Assembly: GCF_002592045.1 (NCBI RefSeq)
Contig: NZ_MEJG01000002.1
Coordinates: 124,001-188,000 of the forward strand
DNA length: 64,000 bases
Direction of reading: 5' to 3'
Origin: Parasaccharibacter apium
Lineage (GTDB): Bacteria; Pseudomonadota; Alphaproteobacteria; Acetobacterales; Acetobacteraceae
The notes below the pieces were generated by a model. The model saw nothing but the letters and a program-made list of their open reading frames with translations. It was not told the DNA's origin and did no database searches. Position 1 is the first letter of the stretch. Each line of letters begins with the position of its first letter. Position numbers and translations under genes: made by a program. Below are positions 1 to 8,662 of this stretch, in pieces.

Positions 1-43
1 TAACCACGTCCTACATGTGGACTTCACCCTCGGTGATGAATGA
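1..43 (+). CDS. 3' end of a TonB-like energy transducer (partial)
   Basis: The first 43 bases read as an open frame (NHVLHVDFTLGDE, then TGA at 41-43). The ending resembles the last beta strand of a TonB C-terminal domain, a short hydrophobic/aromatic strand followed by a polar tail. The next genes are ExbB and ExbD, so TonB is the expected neighbour. Only 13 residues are visible, and an ExbD-type end is an alternative because the downstream ExbD also ends with a HVDF tetrapeptide. The call leans mainly on context. Confidence 0.4.
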   Translation, partial: NHVLHVDFTLGDE

Positions 44-135
44 GTATCACCTCATCCATCACCCGCTTATTTGCCCTGACCACAGGGTCCGTTAAGAAAA
101 CGCACCTTGCGTTGATAGACAAGGATATGAGATTC

Positions 136-1194
136 ATGACCAGAATGCTCCGCCTTCCCCTGACACATACCGCCTCTAAAGCGCGTCCATTCTACGGTAC
201 GGCTTTAGCCTTAATCCTTGCAGCTATGCCGCTTTCCTCTGCGGCGTTGGCTCAAGAGGCAAGCCCTGCTGTACCGCCCGCGGGGGCGAGCGCACCAGCC
301 CAGCCCCCCGCTGGGGCAACAGCTCCCGCACAAGCCCCCGTTACAACAACTGCTCCGGCTCAACCGCCAGCAGGGGCAACTAGTGACGCACAGCCTCCCG
401 CTGGGACCGAGGGCAATGCCCCTGTCACAGCAACCCCCGTCAGCGACAAACCCGCTGATGATGCCTCAAAAGACAATCCCTATGGGTTGAAAGCCTTGTG
501 GAAGAATGGGGACATCATCGCCCGTGGCGTCCTGCTGATTATGGCTCTGATGTCCTTAGGGACATGGATTATCATGGTCAGCAAGTTCATTGAGCAATCC
601 CGTCTCTTTAGTGCCTCCAAAGCGGCAGACCGGACCTTCTGGACACAAAAGACCATTCAAGAAGGGGCGAAAACCCTCAAGCCCACCTCGCCCTTCCGCT
701 ATATTGCGGAGACAGGCATCATCGCCGCGCAGCATCATGAAGGCTCCATGCGGGATTCAATCGACCTGCAATCTTGGACAGCCATGTCCATCCAGCGCGC
801 GTTAGAGACTATCAATACACGTTTGCAAGCGGGTCTCGCCTTCCTCGGTACGGTTGGCTCCACATCGCCCTTTATCGGGCTTTTTGGTACGGTTTGGGGT
901 ATTTACCATGCTCTGACAGCCATCGGCATTGCAGGGCAAGCCTCCATTGATAAAGTCGCTGGCCCTGTTGGTGAATCCCTCATCATGACGGCTATCGGTC
1001 TTGCTACCGCTGTCCCGGCTGTGTTGGGGTACAACCTTTTGGTGCGCCGTAATAAAGGAGCGATGGACCGCGTCCGTAATTTCGGCTCTGACCTTCACTC
1101 CATTCTGCTCGGCGGTTATCGGCATGAAGATGTTTTGAATGCAGAGGTCAAGGATAATAGCCCCACCACGACAACCACCAACACGCGAGTCTAA
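136..1194 (+). CDS. exbB: ExbB, proton channel subunit of the TonB system
   Basis: MotA/TolQ/ExbB-family inner-membrane protein. ExbB with ExbD uses the proton gradient to energise TonB-dependent outer-membrane transport. From the chosen start the protein has 352 residues: a signal peptide ending SAALAQ, a low-complexity Pro/Ala/Gly-rich periplasmic stretch of roughly 70 residues, a first membrane helix, then the conserved ExbB core. The core includes the segment around TSPFIGLFGTVWGIYHAL and a last helix around ATAVPAVLGYNLLVRR. I chose ATG 136 because AAGGA lies 10 bases upstream and the signal peptide follows directly. An ATG at 40 overlaps the previous stop as ATGA and would add 32 residues before the signal peptide. 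Five bases separate it from exbD. Confidence 0.9.
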   Translation: MTRMLRLPLTHTASKARPFYGTALALILAAMPLSSAALAQEASPAVPPAGASAPAQPPAGATAPAQAPVTTTAPAQPPAGATSDAQPPAGTEGNAPVTATPVSDKPADDASKDNPYGLKALWKNGDIIARGVLLIMALMSLGTWIIMVSKFIEQSRLFSASKAADRTFWTQKTIQEGAKTLKPTSPFRYIAETGIIAAQHHEGSMRDSIDLQSWTAMSIQRALETINTRLQAGLAFLGTVGSTSPFIGLFGTVWGIYHALTAIGIAGQASIDKVAGPVGESLIMTAIGLATAVPAVLGYNLLVRRNKGAMDRVRNFGSDLHSILLGGYRHEDVLNAEVKDNSPTTTTTNTRV

Positions 1195-1199
1195 TCATC

Positions 1200-1625
1200 A
1201 TGGCTATGAACATCGGTAACGGTGGAGATGATGACGGCGAGGTGGTGTCGGCTATCAACACCACGCCGCTTGTTGATGTCATGCTGGTGCTGCTTATCAT
1301 CTTCCTCATCACCATCCCGGTAGCGACCCATACGGTTAAGGTTCAGCTACCGGTGGACCGCAACCAGCCAACCAAGACCAAACCGGGCAATATTGTGTTG
1401 GCTGTCACCGCTGATGGGCAAAGCTACTGGAACACCACCCCCCTCACCGGGCATAAGGACCTCCTCAACCGCCTTATGGAGGCAGCACGCCAGCAGCCTC
1501 AACCGCAAATCCAAATCCGTGGCGATGGGTCTGTCCAATATATGCCCATCGGTCGGATTGTAGCGGCATGCCAAGAGGCTGGCATCCAACATGTGGACTT
1601 CATCACCGAGCAACCACACGACTAA
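1200..1625 (+). CDS. exbD: ExbD, first copy
   Basis: Biopolymer transport protein of 141 residues. It has a short cytoplasmic N-terminus, one membrane helix and a periplasmic domain. The helix begins INTTPLVDVMLVLLIIFLIT and carries the conserved membrane-buried Asp that handles protons in ExbD/TolR proteins. It starts five bases after exbB, so it is surely co-transcribed and part of the same ExbB/ExbD motor. A second, clearly paralogous ExbD follows within 100 bases. Confidence 0.92.
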   Translation: MAMNIGNGGDDDGEVVSAINTTPLVDVMLVLLIIFLITIPVATHTVKVQLPVDRNQPTKTKPGNIVLAVTADGQSYWNTTPLTGHKDLLNRLMEAARQQPQPQIQIRGDGSVQYMPIGRIVAACQEAGIQHVDFITEQPHD

Positions 1626-1715
1626 CCCCCTCTATTTACCTAATCTGTAACAGAGGCCCCATTTTCTGCCCCCTCTTTGGGGGCCACACCGGACGAACAT
1701 TTTGGGAGGTCCATC

Positions 1716-2156
1716 ATGGCTATGGGTATTGGCTCTAGCAGCACTCATGAAGATGAAGCCATTGTCGATATCAACACCACCCCGTTGATTGACGTCATGT
1801 TGGTGTTGCTCATCATGCTCATCATCACCATCCCCCTCCAAACGCATTCCGTGGCGATTGACCTCCCCCAAGGCAACCCGCCTCCCTCGGCAATACAGCC
1901 ACAAATTGTCACGATTAGCATTAATTACGACAATTCATTGAGCTGGAATGACATGCCCATCCCCTCTGAGGATGCTCTCCAAGCGCATATTAACGAGGCC
2001 GTACATCCTGCAACGGGGGACCAGCCCGAAATCCATATCCGGCCCGACCGCCTTGCGAATTATAAAACCGTGGCTCATGTCCTTGCCGATGCCCAGCGCC
2101 TTGGTGTGACCAAACTCGGCATTGTAGGGTTAGAGCAAATGATGGAGGGCCAATAA
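1716..2156 (+). CDS. exbD: ExbD, second copy
   Basis: A second ExbD of 146 residues. It opens MAMGIG, parallel to MAMNIG of the first copy, and carries the same NTTPL-DVMLVLLI helix with its essential Asp. Start ATG 1716 is preceded by TTGGGAGG about seven bases upstream; an in-frame ATG at 1677 has no such site. The periplasmic parts differ considerably from copy one, so the two are diverged rather than recent duplicates. Two-ExbD TonB loci are known, for example exbD1/exbD2 in Xanthomonas. A TPR gene follows two bases after the stop. Confidence 0.9.
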   Translation: MAMGIGSSSTHEDEAIVDINTTPLIDVMLVLLIMLIITIPLQTHSVAIDLPQGNPPPSAIQPQIVTISINYDNSLSWNDMPIPSEDALQAHINEAVHPATGDQPEIHIRPDRLANYKTVAHVLADAQRLGVTKLGIVGLEQMMEGQ

Positions 2157-2158
2157 TC

Positions 2159-3448
2159 ATGATGTTCCCATCTCTCAAACAGCCGCGCCCGTGGCTTTTA
2201 ACAGCCCTAATTGGTCTTTCTGCCACCGGGGTTGCAGGGCTAACGCACACCCCTCTTACCCCCTTCGCCTTCAGCACCGCTTATGCAGAGGATGAGCTAG
2301 GGCAAGAGGTTGGCAAGCCACTCCAACAAGCACAAGCTGCTCTGGATGCTCACCACCCTGCCCAGGCGTTAGAGTTCATCAAACGCGCGGATGCTGTCCC
2401 GACAAAAACCGCTTATGAGAGCTACGTCATCGCCCAAATGCGCGCTGCAGCGGCAAGCCAAGCAGGTGATGTCCCAACGGCTTTAAAAGCGTATGATGTA
2501 CTCATCACTAATGAGCGCACAGCCCCTGCAACACGCCATCAAATGCTCATGGCCCAAGCCAGCCTTGCTTATGGGGCGCATGACTACCCTAGCGCAGCCC
2601 GTGCCGCCAGCCGCTACCTGCGTGAGGCTGGCCCTAACCCTGCGATGCAAACTCTCTTGCTGCAATGTTATTACCTCCAACAAGATTGGAAGGGCCTAAC
2701 AGGGGTTGGGAAAGCCATCCTCGCCGCGGACCAAAAAGCCAAGCTCATTCCCGCGGAAAATCAGCTCCAAATGCTGGCGACTGCTTATGATAAGCTGCAT
2801 GACATCACCAATAAGACGGGCATTTATGTCAAGCTGGTGAAATATTATGCACGGCCACAATATTGGCAGATGCTGATTCATGACCTCACGACGGACAGCA
2901 CCTTGACCCCACGTATGGTCTTTAACCTCCAACGCTTACGCCTCGCAACCGGGCTGCTTACAAACCCGGCGGAGTTCCAAGATATGGCCGAGCGTGCCGT
3001 CCAAATGGGGCTACCACAGCTTGCGCTTAATTTGCTGGATGAAGGCTATAACCGTCATCTCCTCGGTGCGGGGCCACAAGCAGCAGCCCAAGCGCGTTTC
3101 CGCGCCTTCGTAGCCCAACGCGCGAACGAGACACGCGCGGCTCTTCCTGCTGCTGTTGAACACGCCAAAACCTCACCAGATGCAGGGCTGTCTCTCACAG
3201 CGGGTTATAATCTTGTCCTCAATGGGCAGGTGGACCAAGGCATCGCCCTGATGCAACAAGGCCTAGCAAAACACCCGCATCAACCAGACCTTGCCCGTCT
3301 GACCCTCGGTATGGCCCTGCTGGATGGCGGCAAACGTACCGAGGCTATTGCCCTCTTTAACAGCCTAGATGGTGAAGGAACTGCCGATAATCTGGCACAA
3401 TTATGGGCTGTAAAGCTCACCTCACACGCCGCCTCCCCCGAGAAATGA
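2159..3448 (+). CDS. Secreted TPR-repeat protein of the TonB operon
   Basis: A 429-residue protein with an N-terminal signal peptide (ending near STAYAEDE), then an all-helical Ala/Leu-rich body with tetratricopeptide-like repeats, for example around PAQALEFIKRAD and AGDVPTALKAYD, and again near the C-terminus (QGIALMQQGLAKHP). It begins two bases after exbD copy two and ends the TonB/ExbB/ExbD/ExbD block. TPR proteins are scaffolds, so a periplasmic adaptor for the TonB complex is an inference from position. No enzyme motif is visible. ATG 2162 is an equally possible start. Confidence 0.75.
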   Translation: MMFPSLKQPRPWLLTALIGLSATGVAGLTHTPLTPFAFSTAYAEDELGQEVGKPLQQAQAALDAHHPAQALEFIKRADAVPTKTAYESYVIAQMRAAAASQAGDVPTALKAYDVLITNERTAPATRHQMLMAQASLAYGAHDYPSAARAASRYLREAGPNPAMQTLLLQCYYLQQDWKGLTGVGKAILAADQKAKLIPAENQLQMLATAYDKLHDITNKTGIYVKLVKYYARPQYWQMLIHDLTTDSTLTPRMVFNLQRLRLATGLLTNPAEFQDMAERAVQMGLPQLALNLLDEGYNRHLLGAGPQAAAQARFRAFVAQRANETRAALPAAVEHAKTSPDAGLSLTAGYNLVLNGQVDQGIALMQQGLAKHPHQPDLARLTLGMALLDGGKRTEAIALFNSLDGEGTADNLAQLWAVKLTSHAASPEK

Positions 3449-3547
3449 CATGATCTTCATAAAACTAGCCCTTAAAACCATATGAAACTTTTGAGAAAAG
3501 AGCGATTAACTCGCTTTATATCGATCTCCCATAAGAGGCATCTCTCT

Positions 3548-5986
3548 ATGTTCAAAACCATACGGCTCTCTGCCATGATGCGGCGGGCCCTCCATTCTAC
3601 AATATTGCCAGCCCTCCTTTTAGGCGGGATGCTTAGCGTTGGGGTAGCCAGTTTACATCCTGCCCTAGCTGCGGATACACCCGCTAAAACCGGCTTGAGT
3701 GCAGAGCAAGCACAACAGCTTATTTCTGTTTTAAATAATGAAAGCCAACGGCAGCAATTTCTCACAACATTGCAAAACCTTGTCACGGCAGAGCAAAGCA
3801 CAAAACATGTCTCGCTCCTCACAATAGCGCGCGACAATATTGCAGACTTCGGGGCGCGCGCACTCCAGCAATTGCACGTTCTTCATCAAAATATTCTTGA
3901 TTTCGGCGCAATTAGCCCCTGGCTTCATACCGTCTTACAGGATGCAGCCCTCCAAACCACCATTGCACAGATTGCGCTGCGCGTTCTCATCATGCTGGTA
4001 GCCAGTTTCGTGCTATTTTATGGTATGCGCCTTCTGCTGCGTCCGCTCCGCCAGCGTCTTAATCGCATGGCTAAGGAGCATAATAAGAAAGTCCTCAAAG
4101 ACGAGGCTTTTAAACTCCGCAAAGCTAATGCCGAGGCGGAAGGTATCGTCCAAAAAACAGCAGCTGAAACCACAACTGAAAGTAAACTTAAAACCACGGA
4201 TGATGCCGAAGCGCTCCAAGCCAATATTGAGGAAAGCTTGCGCCATCAAGGGGCGTTAACACAGCTTATGCTATGCCTGCGTCGCGCACCCTATGCGCTT
4301 GCCTGGGCTGCGTTAGAGCTACTCACAATTGTGATGTTCCCCCTCGTTGCGTTACTGATGGAGATACTAGACCCAGCACGCACCCCCCAAAGCAGCCATG
4401 CTTTATGGAGTATTGCGTGGTTAGGCGGTATCGGACTAGGCGTGTGGGTTATTGTTCTCCGCATTTTCCTCGCCCCAGAAGCCCCTTGGTTACGTCTCAG
4501 CATCCTGCATGACCGTACTGCGAGCTTCATTTTCCATTATCTACGCCAGGTTGGGTTTATCCTGGCATGGGGGCTTGCTCTACTTGATGTCATTAATATG
4601 ATGACCGTCCCCGACCCGGTCATTCATGGGTTGCAAAAACTCCTTCTTTTGGTGGTTCACCTCATCCTCGCAGTGATGATCATTCGCTCACGCGGGATTG
4701 TCCGCCGGGCTTGCCAACATATCGGAGCAGCAAACCGCCATTTGCAATCGCTTATGACAATCATCGCCCGTGGGTGGTGGGTTGTTGCGCTCTTTTTTGA
4801 CGTGGCGTTGTGGCTCGTTTGGGCTGCTGATATTGCAGGGGGGTACCAACTCATCCTCCAGCTCTTTGTCCGCACCATTGTAGCGTTAGTCATTGTCCGG
4901 GTTGTAAGCATCCTCATCTATGGTGGGTTAGAACGCTTCATGCGCGCTTTGGATGACTGGAACCTTAATGAGGAAACCCTAACGCGCATCCGCCGTTATT
5001 ATCCGGCCGCTACAGCGATTATTCGCATCATTATGGCCGTTATCACCATCTTGGCTCTTGCCATTGCATGGGGGGCCCCTGTTTATCTGCTCATGGGGCA
5101 GAACACACTTGGCCCGCGCATCTTCCAAGCCGCTCTCACCATTCTCGTAGCCTTGATCATCGGTGTGGTTGCTTGGGAAGTAGCCAATGTGACGATTGAG
5201 CATCATATCCGCCGCCTTGATGCACAAGAGGACCGCGATACCAAAATCCGCGTAGCACGGCTGCAGACATTAACGCCGATGTTCCGCATCCTCTTTCTCC
5301 TCATCTTGGCTGTTATTATTGGGCTGACGGTTCTCTCCCAATTGGGCATTGATACCGGCCCATTAATTGCCAGTGCGTCTATCTTCGGTGTGGCCTTGGG
5401 TTTTGGCTCTCAAAAGCTCGTCCAAGACTTTATTAGCGGGATCTTCTTGCTTTTGGAGAACGCCCTTACCGTTGGTGATGCCGTCACACTCAACGGGACA
5501 TATGGGGTGATTGAACGTCTCTCCCTGCGCTCGGTGCATGTACGAGCAAATGATGGGTCCATCAATATCTTCTCCTTTAGCTCACTCAGCCAAGTGACCA
5601 ACTATAATCGCGACTTCTCCCGCGCTATGATTCTCGCAACTGTGGATATTGAAAGCGATACGGACCAAGTAGCGGCTATTCTGGTCGAAATTGGGAAGGA
5701 GATGCGTCATGAGGCCCCTTATAAAGACCTCATCCTCGCTGATTTCGACCTCTGGGGCGTCTCGGCCATCGGCACATCCTCTGTCTCGGTTAAGGGGGTT
5801 TATCCCACCACCAATGCAGGCCGTTGGACGGTGGAATGGGAGTTTAATCGCCGTATGAAGAAACGCTTTGAGGAGCATGGCATCCAATATCCCCGCGAGG
5901 TTGTGGATATTCAGGGTGCTGCGTTGGAGAGATTTATCACCAATGCTGCCCCTTCTGGGGAGACCCCCCAACCCCCACAACACTAG
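3548..5986 (+). CDS. Large MscS-family mechanosensitive channel
   Basis: An 812-residue MscS-type channel, far longer than E. coli MscS (286 residues). It begins with a signal peptide (ending HPALAAD), then a periplasmic helical region, about ten predicted membrane helices, and the MscS core in the last third. The pore helix is the Gly/Ala-rich run SASIFGVALGFGSQKLVQD, followed by the beta domain (TLNGTYGVIERLSLRSVHVR) and a cytoplasmic vestibule. Such channels open under membrane tension to release solutes in osmotic downshock. ATG 3548 is chosen for the AAGAGG site nine bases upstream and the signal peptide; in-frame ATG 3482 would add 22 residues. A strong terminator follows. Confidence 0.88.
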   Translation: MFKTIRLSAMMRRALHSTILPALLLGGMLSVGVASLHPALAADTPAKTGLSAEQAQQLISVLNNESQRQQFLTTLQNLVTAEQSTKHVSLLTIARDNIADFGARALQQLHVLHQNILDFGAISPWLHTVLQDAALQTTIAQIALRVLIMLVASFVLFYGMRLLLRPLRQRLNRMAKEHNKKVLKDEAFKLRKANAEAEGIVQKTAAETTTESKLKTTDDAEALQANIEESLRHQGALTQLMLCLRRAPYALAWAALELLTIVMFPLVALLMEILDPARTPQSSHALWSIAWLGGIGLGVWVIVLRIFLAPEAPWLRLSILHDRTASFIFHYLRQVGFILAWGLALLDVINMMTVPDPVIHGLQKLLLLVVHLILAVMIIRSRGIVRRACQHIGAANRHLQSLMTIIARGWWVVALFFDVALWLVWAADIAGGYQLILQLFVRTIVALVIVRVVSILIYGGLERFMRALDDWNLNEETLTRIRRYYPAATAIIRIIMAVITILALAIAWGAPVYLLMGQNTLGPRIFQAALTILVALIIGVVAWEVANVTIEHHIRRLDAQEDRDTKIRVARLQTLTPMFRILFLLILAVIIGLTVLSQLGIDTGPLIASASIFGVALGFGSQKLVQDFISGIFLLLENALTVGDAVTLNGTYGVIERLSLRSVHVRANDGSINIFSFSSLSQVTNYNRDFSRAMILATVDIESDTDQVAAILVEIGKEMRHEAPYKDLILADFDLWGVSAIGTSSVSVKGVYPTTNAGRWTVEWEFNRRMKKRFEEHGIQYPREVVDIQGAALERFITNAAPSGETPQPPQH

Positions 5987-5990
5987 CCCA

Positions 5991-6032
5991 TAAAAAAGCC
6001 CCCTGACCTTACAATCAGGGGGCTTTCTTTTT
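5991..6032. terminator. Bidirectional intrinsic terminator between mscS and yqaE
   Basis: A perfect 10-bp stem, AGCCCCCTGA (5997-6006) with TCAGGGGGCT (6015-6024), has an eight-base loop. It is flanked by an A-run on the left and a T-rich run on the right, so it can end transcription of both convergent genes. Confidence 0.9.
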
Positions 6033-6050
6033 AACGGACGTTACCGCGTC

Positions 6051-6221
6051 TTAGCGGTTCGTCTCATCATATTTCTGCAAAGCCAACACAGCCCAAATGG
6101 CCGCCGGAATCCAACCCAGAATGGTGATTTGCAGGATAAGGCAAATAATCCCAGCAAAAGGGCGACCAATGGTAAAAAAGGTCAGCCAGGGGATGAAAAA
6201 GGCTATCAATGTACGAATCAT
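6051..6221 (-). CDS. YqaE/Pmp3 (UPF0057) family small membrane protein
   Basis: A 56-residue membrane protein read from ATG at 6221 to TAA at 6051. It contains two hydrophobic segments, around RTLIAFFIPWLTFF and ITILGWIPAAIWAVLAL, separated by a short turn with GRPFAGIICLILQ. The second segment carries the G-W-I-P-A-I/W-A pattern typical of the Pmp3/YqaE family. These proteins are linked to salt or cold stress and membrane potential, but the mechanism is unknown. A near-ideal GGAGGA lies five to ten bases upstream of the start. It is convergent with the MscS channel, a possible membrane-stress pairing. Confidence 0.88.
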   Translation of the reverse strand: MIRTLIAFFIPWLTFFTIGRPFAGIICLILQITILGWIPAAIWAVLALQKYDETNR

Positions 6222-6392
6222 AATTAGTCCTCCCTATCATAAAGGGCAGTAGCAAAAACAGCGTTCCTCCCTTTTTGGAAGAACACCTTATCATCCTTAA
6301 AAAAAATGCCAATATTATGAAAGTGTTATTCTCCTTCCCTATGGGGCTGCTAGATTAAATCGCCTCCATATACTCACCAAAGGACCTCTTCT

Positions 6393-6683
6393 ATGATCAT
6401 CGCTGAAGTCTCCTACCTCGCCTCACCTGAAGACGTACAAGCCCAACGCCCTGCTCATCGCGCCTTCCTTGATACATTATATGACCGCCGCTTATTGCTG
6501 GCCTCTGGTCCCAAAACCAGCAAGGATGGTGGCATCCTCATCATTCGCGATGGCATTAGCCTAGATAAGATTGAATCCCTCTTAGCGGAGGACCCTTTTG
6601 TGACCTCTGGCGTAGGGCAATATCGGTTTATTGAGTTCACAGCCGCCAAAACAGCCCCAGAGCTAAAAACACTAGCGCAATAA
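6393..6683 (+). CDS. YciI-family protein
   Basis: A 96-residue YciI-like protein with a ferredoxin-like alpha/beta fold. The family's conserved elements are visible: an N-terminal beta strand (MIIAEVSYLA), a His-containing R-P-A-H-R-A-F helix, the L-L-A-S-G-P turn and a C-terminal FVTSGVGQYRFIEF strand. Some family members are dehydrochlorinases or hydrolases, while many have no known substrate. The start ATG has AAAGGA upstream. A 3-hydroxyacyl-CoA dehydrogenase begins 11 bases downstream, so the two are probably co-expressed, perhaps in catabolism of a small hydroxy acid. Confidence 0.85.
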   Translation: MIIAEVSYLASPEDVQAQRPAHRAFLDTLYDRRLLLASGPKTSKDGGILIIRDGISLDKIESLLAEDPFVTSGVGQYRFIEFTAAKTAPELKTLAQ

Positions 6684-6693
6684 AGGGGCCATC

Positions 6694-7566
6694 ATGCTCG
6701 ATACACTCTTAACAAAAGCCCGTAACAGGCCAGCCGTTGTTATTGGGGCAGGGACGATGGGCACGCGCATCGCCCTTATGCTCGCCACACAAGGGGGAGA
6801 GGTACGCCTTTTTGACCGCAGCGTGGAAGCCACCCAACGCGGACTTGCTTATATTCAACACACACTTCCACAGGTCATCCCTACCGTAAAAGGGGGGAAA
6901 GCCGGGCCTGTACATATCACCACCGCTCTGGACGATGCCTTAAAAGACGCATGGCTTGTGATTGAGGCCCTGCCGGAAAAATTGGACCTTAAAATAGATA
7001 TTTTTGGCCAATTAGAGCAATACGCCCCTAAAGATGCCCTCCTTACAACGACCTCATCCTCCTTCCCCTCTCGTCACATTATTGGCCATGTGAAGGATAC
7101 GCACCGCGTCTTTAACACGCATTTTATGATGCCACCGGATAAGCGCGCGGTGGAGATTATGTCCTGCGGGGCCACAGAGCCTAGCCTTATGGAAGGGCTA
7201 GCGGCTTACTTCACCCAGCTTGGCCTCTCACCTTATCTCCTAAAGAAAGAGAGCATGGGGTTTATCCAAAATCGTATTTGGGCGGCCATCAAACGCGAAG
7301 CTCTCTGCGTTGCGGCTGAAGGCATTACCGAGCCTGAAACGATCGACCGCATTTACCGCGAAACTATAGGAACCGCCCAAGGCCCCTTCCAGCTTATGGA
7401 CCAAGTGGGGTTGGACATCGTTTTACAAATTGAGGAACATTACGCAGCGGTATTCCCTCATCTGCCAGAGGCCCCACGCCAGCTTCTCCGCGAAATGATT
7501 GCCGAAAACCGGCTCGGTATCAAAACAGGCCGCGGCTTCTATAGCTATGGTAAAGAAACATCATGA
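6694..7566 (+). CDS. 3-hydroxyacyl-CoA dehydrogenase family oxidoreductase
   Basis: A 290-residue NAD-dependent dehydrogenase. It has an N-terminal Rossmann fold with the nucleotide-binding motif VIGAGTMGTRIALMLA, followed by an Asp-containing strand (FDRS) that favours NAD. The catalytic region is recognisable around NTHFMMPPDKRAVEIM, holding the family's His and Glu, and an all-helical C-terminal dimerisation domain ends GRGFYSYG. Single-domain members include 3-hydroxybutyryl-CoA dehydrogenases and L-carnitine dehydrogenase-like enzymes, and the real substrate cannot be read here. The stop overlaps the next start as ATGA, so translation is coupled with the propeller protein. Confidence 0.85.
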   Translation: MLDTLLTKARNRPAVVIGAGTMGTRIALMLATQGGEVRLFDRSVEATQRGLAYIQHTLPQVIPTVKGGKAGPVHITTALDDALKDAWLVIEALPEKLDLKIDIFGQLEQYAPKDALLTTTSSSFPSRHIIGHVKDTHRVFNTHFMMPPDKRAVEIMSCGATEPSLMEGLAAYFTQLGLSPYLLKKESMGFIQNRIWAAIKREALCVAAEGITEPETIDRIYRETIGTAQGPFQLMDQVGLDIVLQIEEHYAAVFPHLPEAPRQLLREMIAENRLGIKTGRGFYSYGKETS

Positions 7567-8444
7567 CCCATCAGCCCCTTCTCTACACGTTAGAAACCGA
7601 ACCACCACGCATAATAATTCTCTCCCCCAAAGAAGGGCAGGTGCTCTCCCATATTGACCTCGGTTGGGGCACACCTGATGGCCTCTGGATTGATAAAGCC
7701 GAGGGCCGCCTTTATTGGACCAATATGGGCAAGGATTACGCCGCTGCTGATGGCACAATAAACACCGCCCGGTTAGATGGACGTGACCATAAAACCCTCA
7801 TAGGCCACGGCCTTGTCGTAACACCCAAGCAGCTTACCTCCGCCCCGCATTGTGAGCATCTTTATTGGTGCGACCGAGAGGGGATGCGCATCATGCGCTG
7901 CCGCCGCGATGGTAGCAATCCGGAAGTTCTCCTCCAAAGAGGCACCTTCCCCACAGATATGACAGATTGCACCCTCCATTGCGTTGGGATCGCCCTCGAT
8001 ACACATCATAATTACCTCTATTGGACCCAAAAAGGCCCCCCAAAAGGAGGCACAGGCAGCATCTTCCGTATGGCATTAGAGCAGCCAGAGGGCATGGACC
8101 CCGCTCATCGTACAGATATAGACTGCCTCCTTTCGCATCTGCCTGAACCTATTGACCTACATCTCTCCTCCGATGGCCGCACCTTATGGTGGACAGACCG
8201 AGGCGGCCCCCCGAATGGCAGCAGCTTGAATGTTGCCCATGTAGATAAGCAGGGCCTACACGACCATCGCATCATCGCCCGAGACCTAGGAGACGCCATC
8301 GGCCTCGCTATTGATGAAGCAAAAGGATGCGCTTTTGTCAGTAATTTAGAGGGTGCGCTTTACGAGATTAACCTCACCACAGCAGAGGCACGCCTTCTCA
8401 CCCAACAAGGCCCCATGACGGGTCTCCATCTCTTAACGCCATAA
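7563..8444 (+). CDS. YWTD-repeat beta-propeller protein
   Basis: A 293-residue protein without a signal peptide, built from LDL-receptor class B-like repeats. The hallmark Y/W-W-T/C-x motif occurs as YWTN (residues 51-54), YWCD (100-103), YWTQ (152-155) and WWTD (208-211), spaced 49-56 residues apart, consistent with a six-bladed propeller. Such propellers resemble SMP-30/gluconolactonase folds. A role as hydrolase or binding partner for the coupled dehydrogenase is only an inference from the ATGA overlap. No metal site can be assigned with certainty. Confidence 0.78.
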   Translation: MTHQPLLYTLETEPPRIIILSPKEGQVLSHIDLGWGTPDGLWIDKAEGRLYWTNMGKDYAAADGTINTARLDGRDHKTLIGHGLVVTPKQLTSAPHCEHLYWCDREGMRIMRCRRDGSNPEVLLQRGTFPTDMTDCTLHCVGIALDTHHNYLYWTQKGPPKGGTGSIFRMALEQPEGMDPAHRTDIDCLLSHLPEPIDLHLSSDGRTLWWTDRGGPPNGSSLNVAHVDKQGLHDHRIIARDLGDAIGLAIDEAKGCAFVSNLEGALYEINLTTAEARLLTQQGPMTGLHLLTP

Positions 8445-8531
8445 GACGCACCCTTTCCCCCTAAAGGATGATATTCCTGAAGCTTTATATTCCTTTATCA
8501 TTAACTGCTCATATGGTCATATCTTTATCTT

Positions 8532-8559
8532 GACAGAATAAAGCGACCAGCTAAAAACT
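8532..8559 (+). promoter_or_regulatory. Candidate sigma70-like promoter of metQNI
   Basis: TTGACA (8532-8537) is followed after 16 bases by TAAAAA (8554-8559) in the 218-base gap before metQ. The -35 is consensus and the -10 is poor. This would leave a leader of about 100 bases that includes a small CTGTA/TACAG dyad. Confidence 0.35.
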
Positions 8560-8662
8560 CATCTCACACGCGCTATGATTGGTGTGCGTGTCCCTCTTTC
8601 CTTGTGGTGGAAACGTCTGTAATACAGTACCCATCCACTCCTAAATGTTGAAAGGTATGCCC

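Noticed and set aside
8445-8662. SAM riboswitch in the metQ leader
   Set aside because: A GCTAAAA-like string at 8552 recalls SAM-II, but the flanking pairing helices are not formed, so I do not call it.
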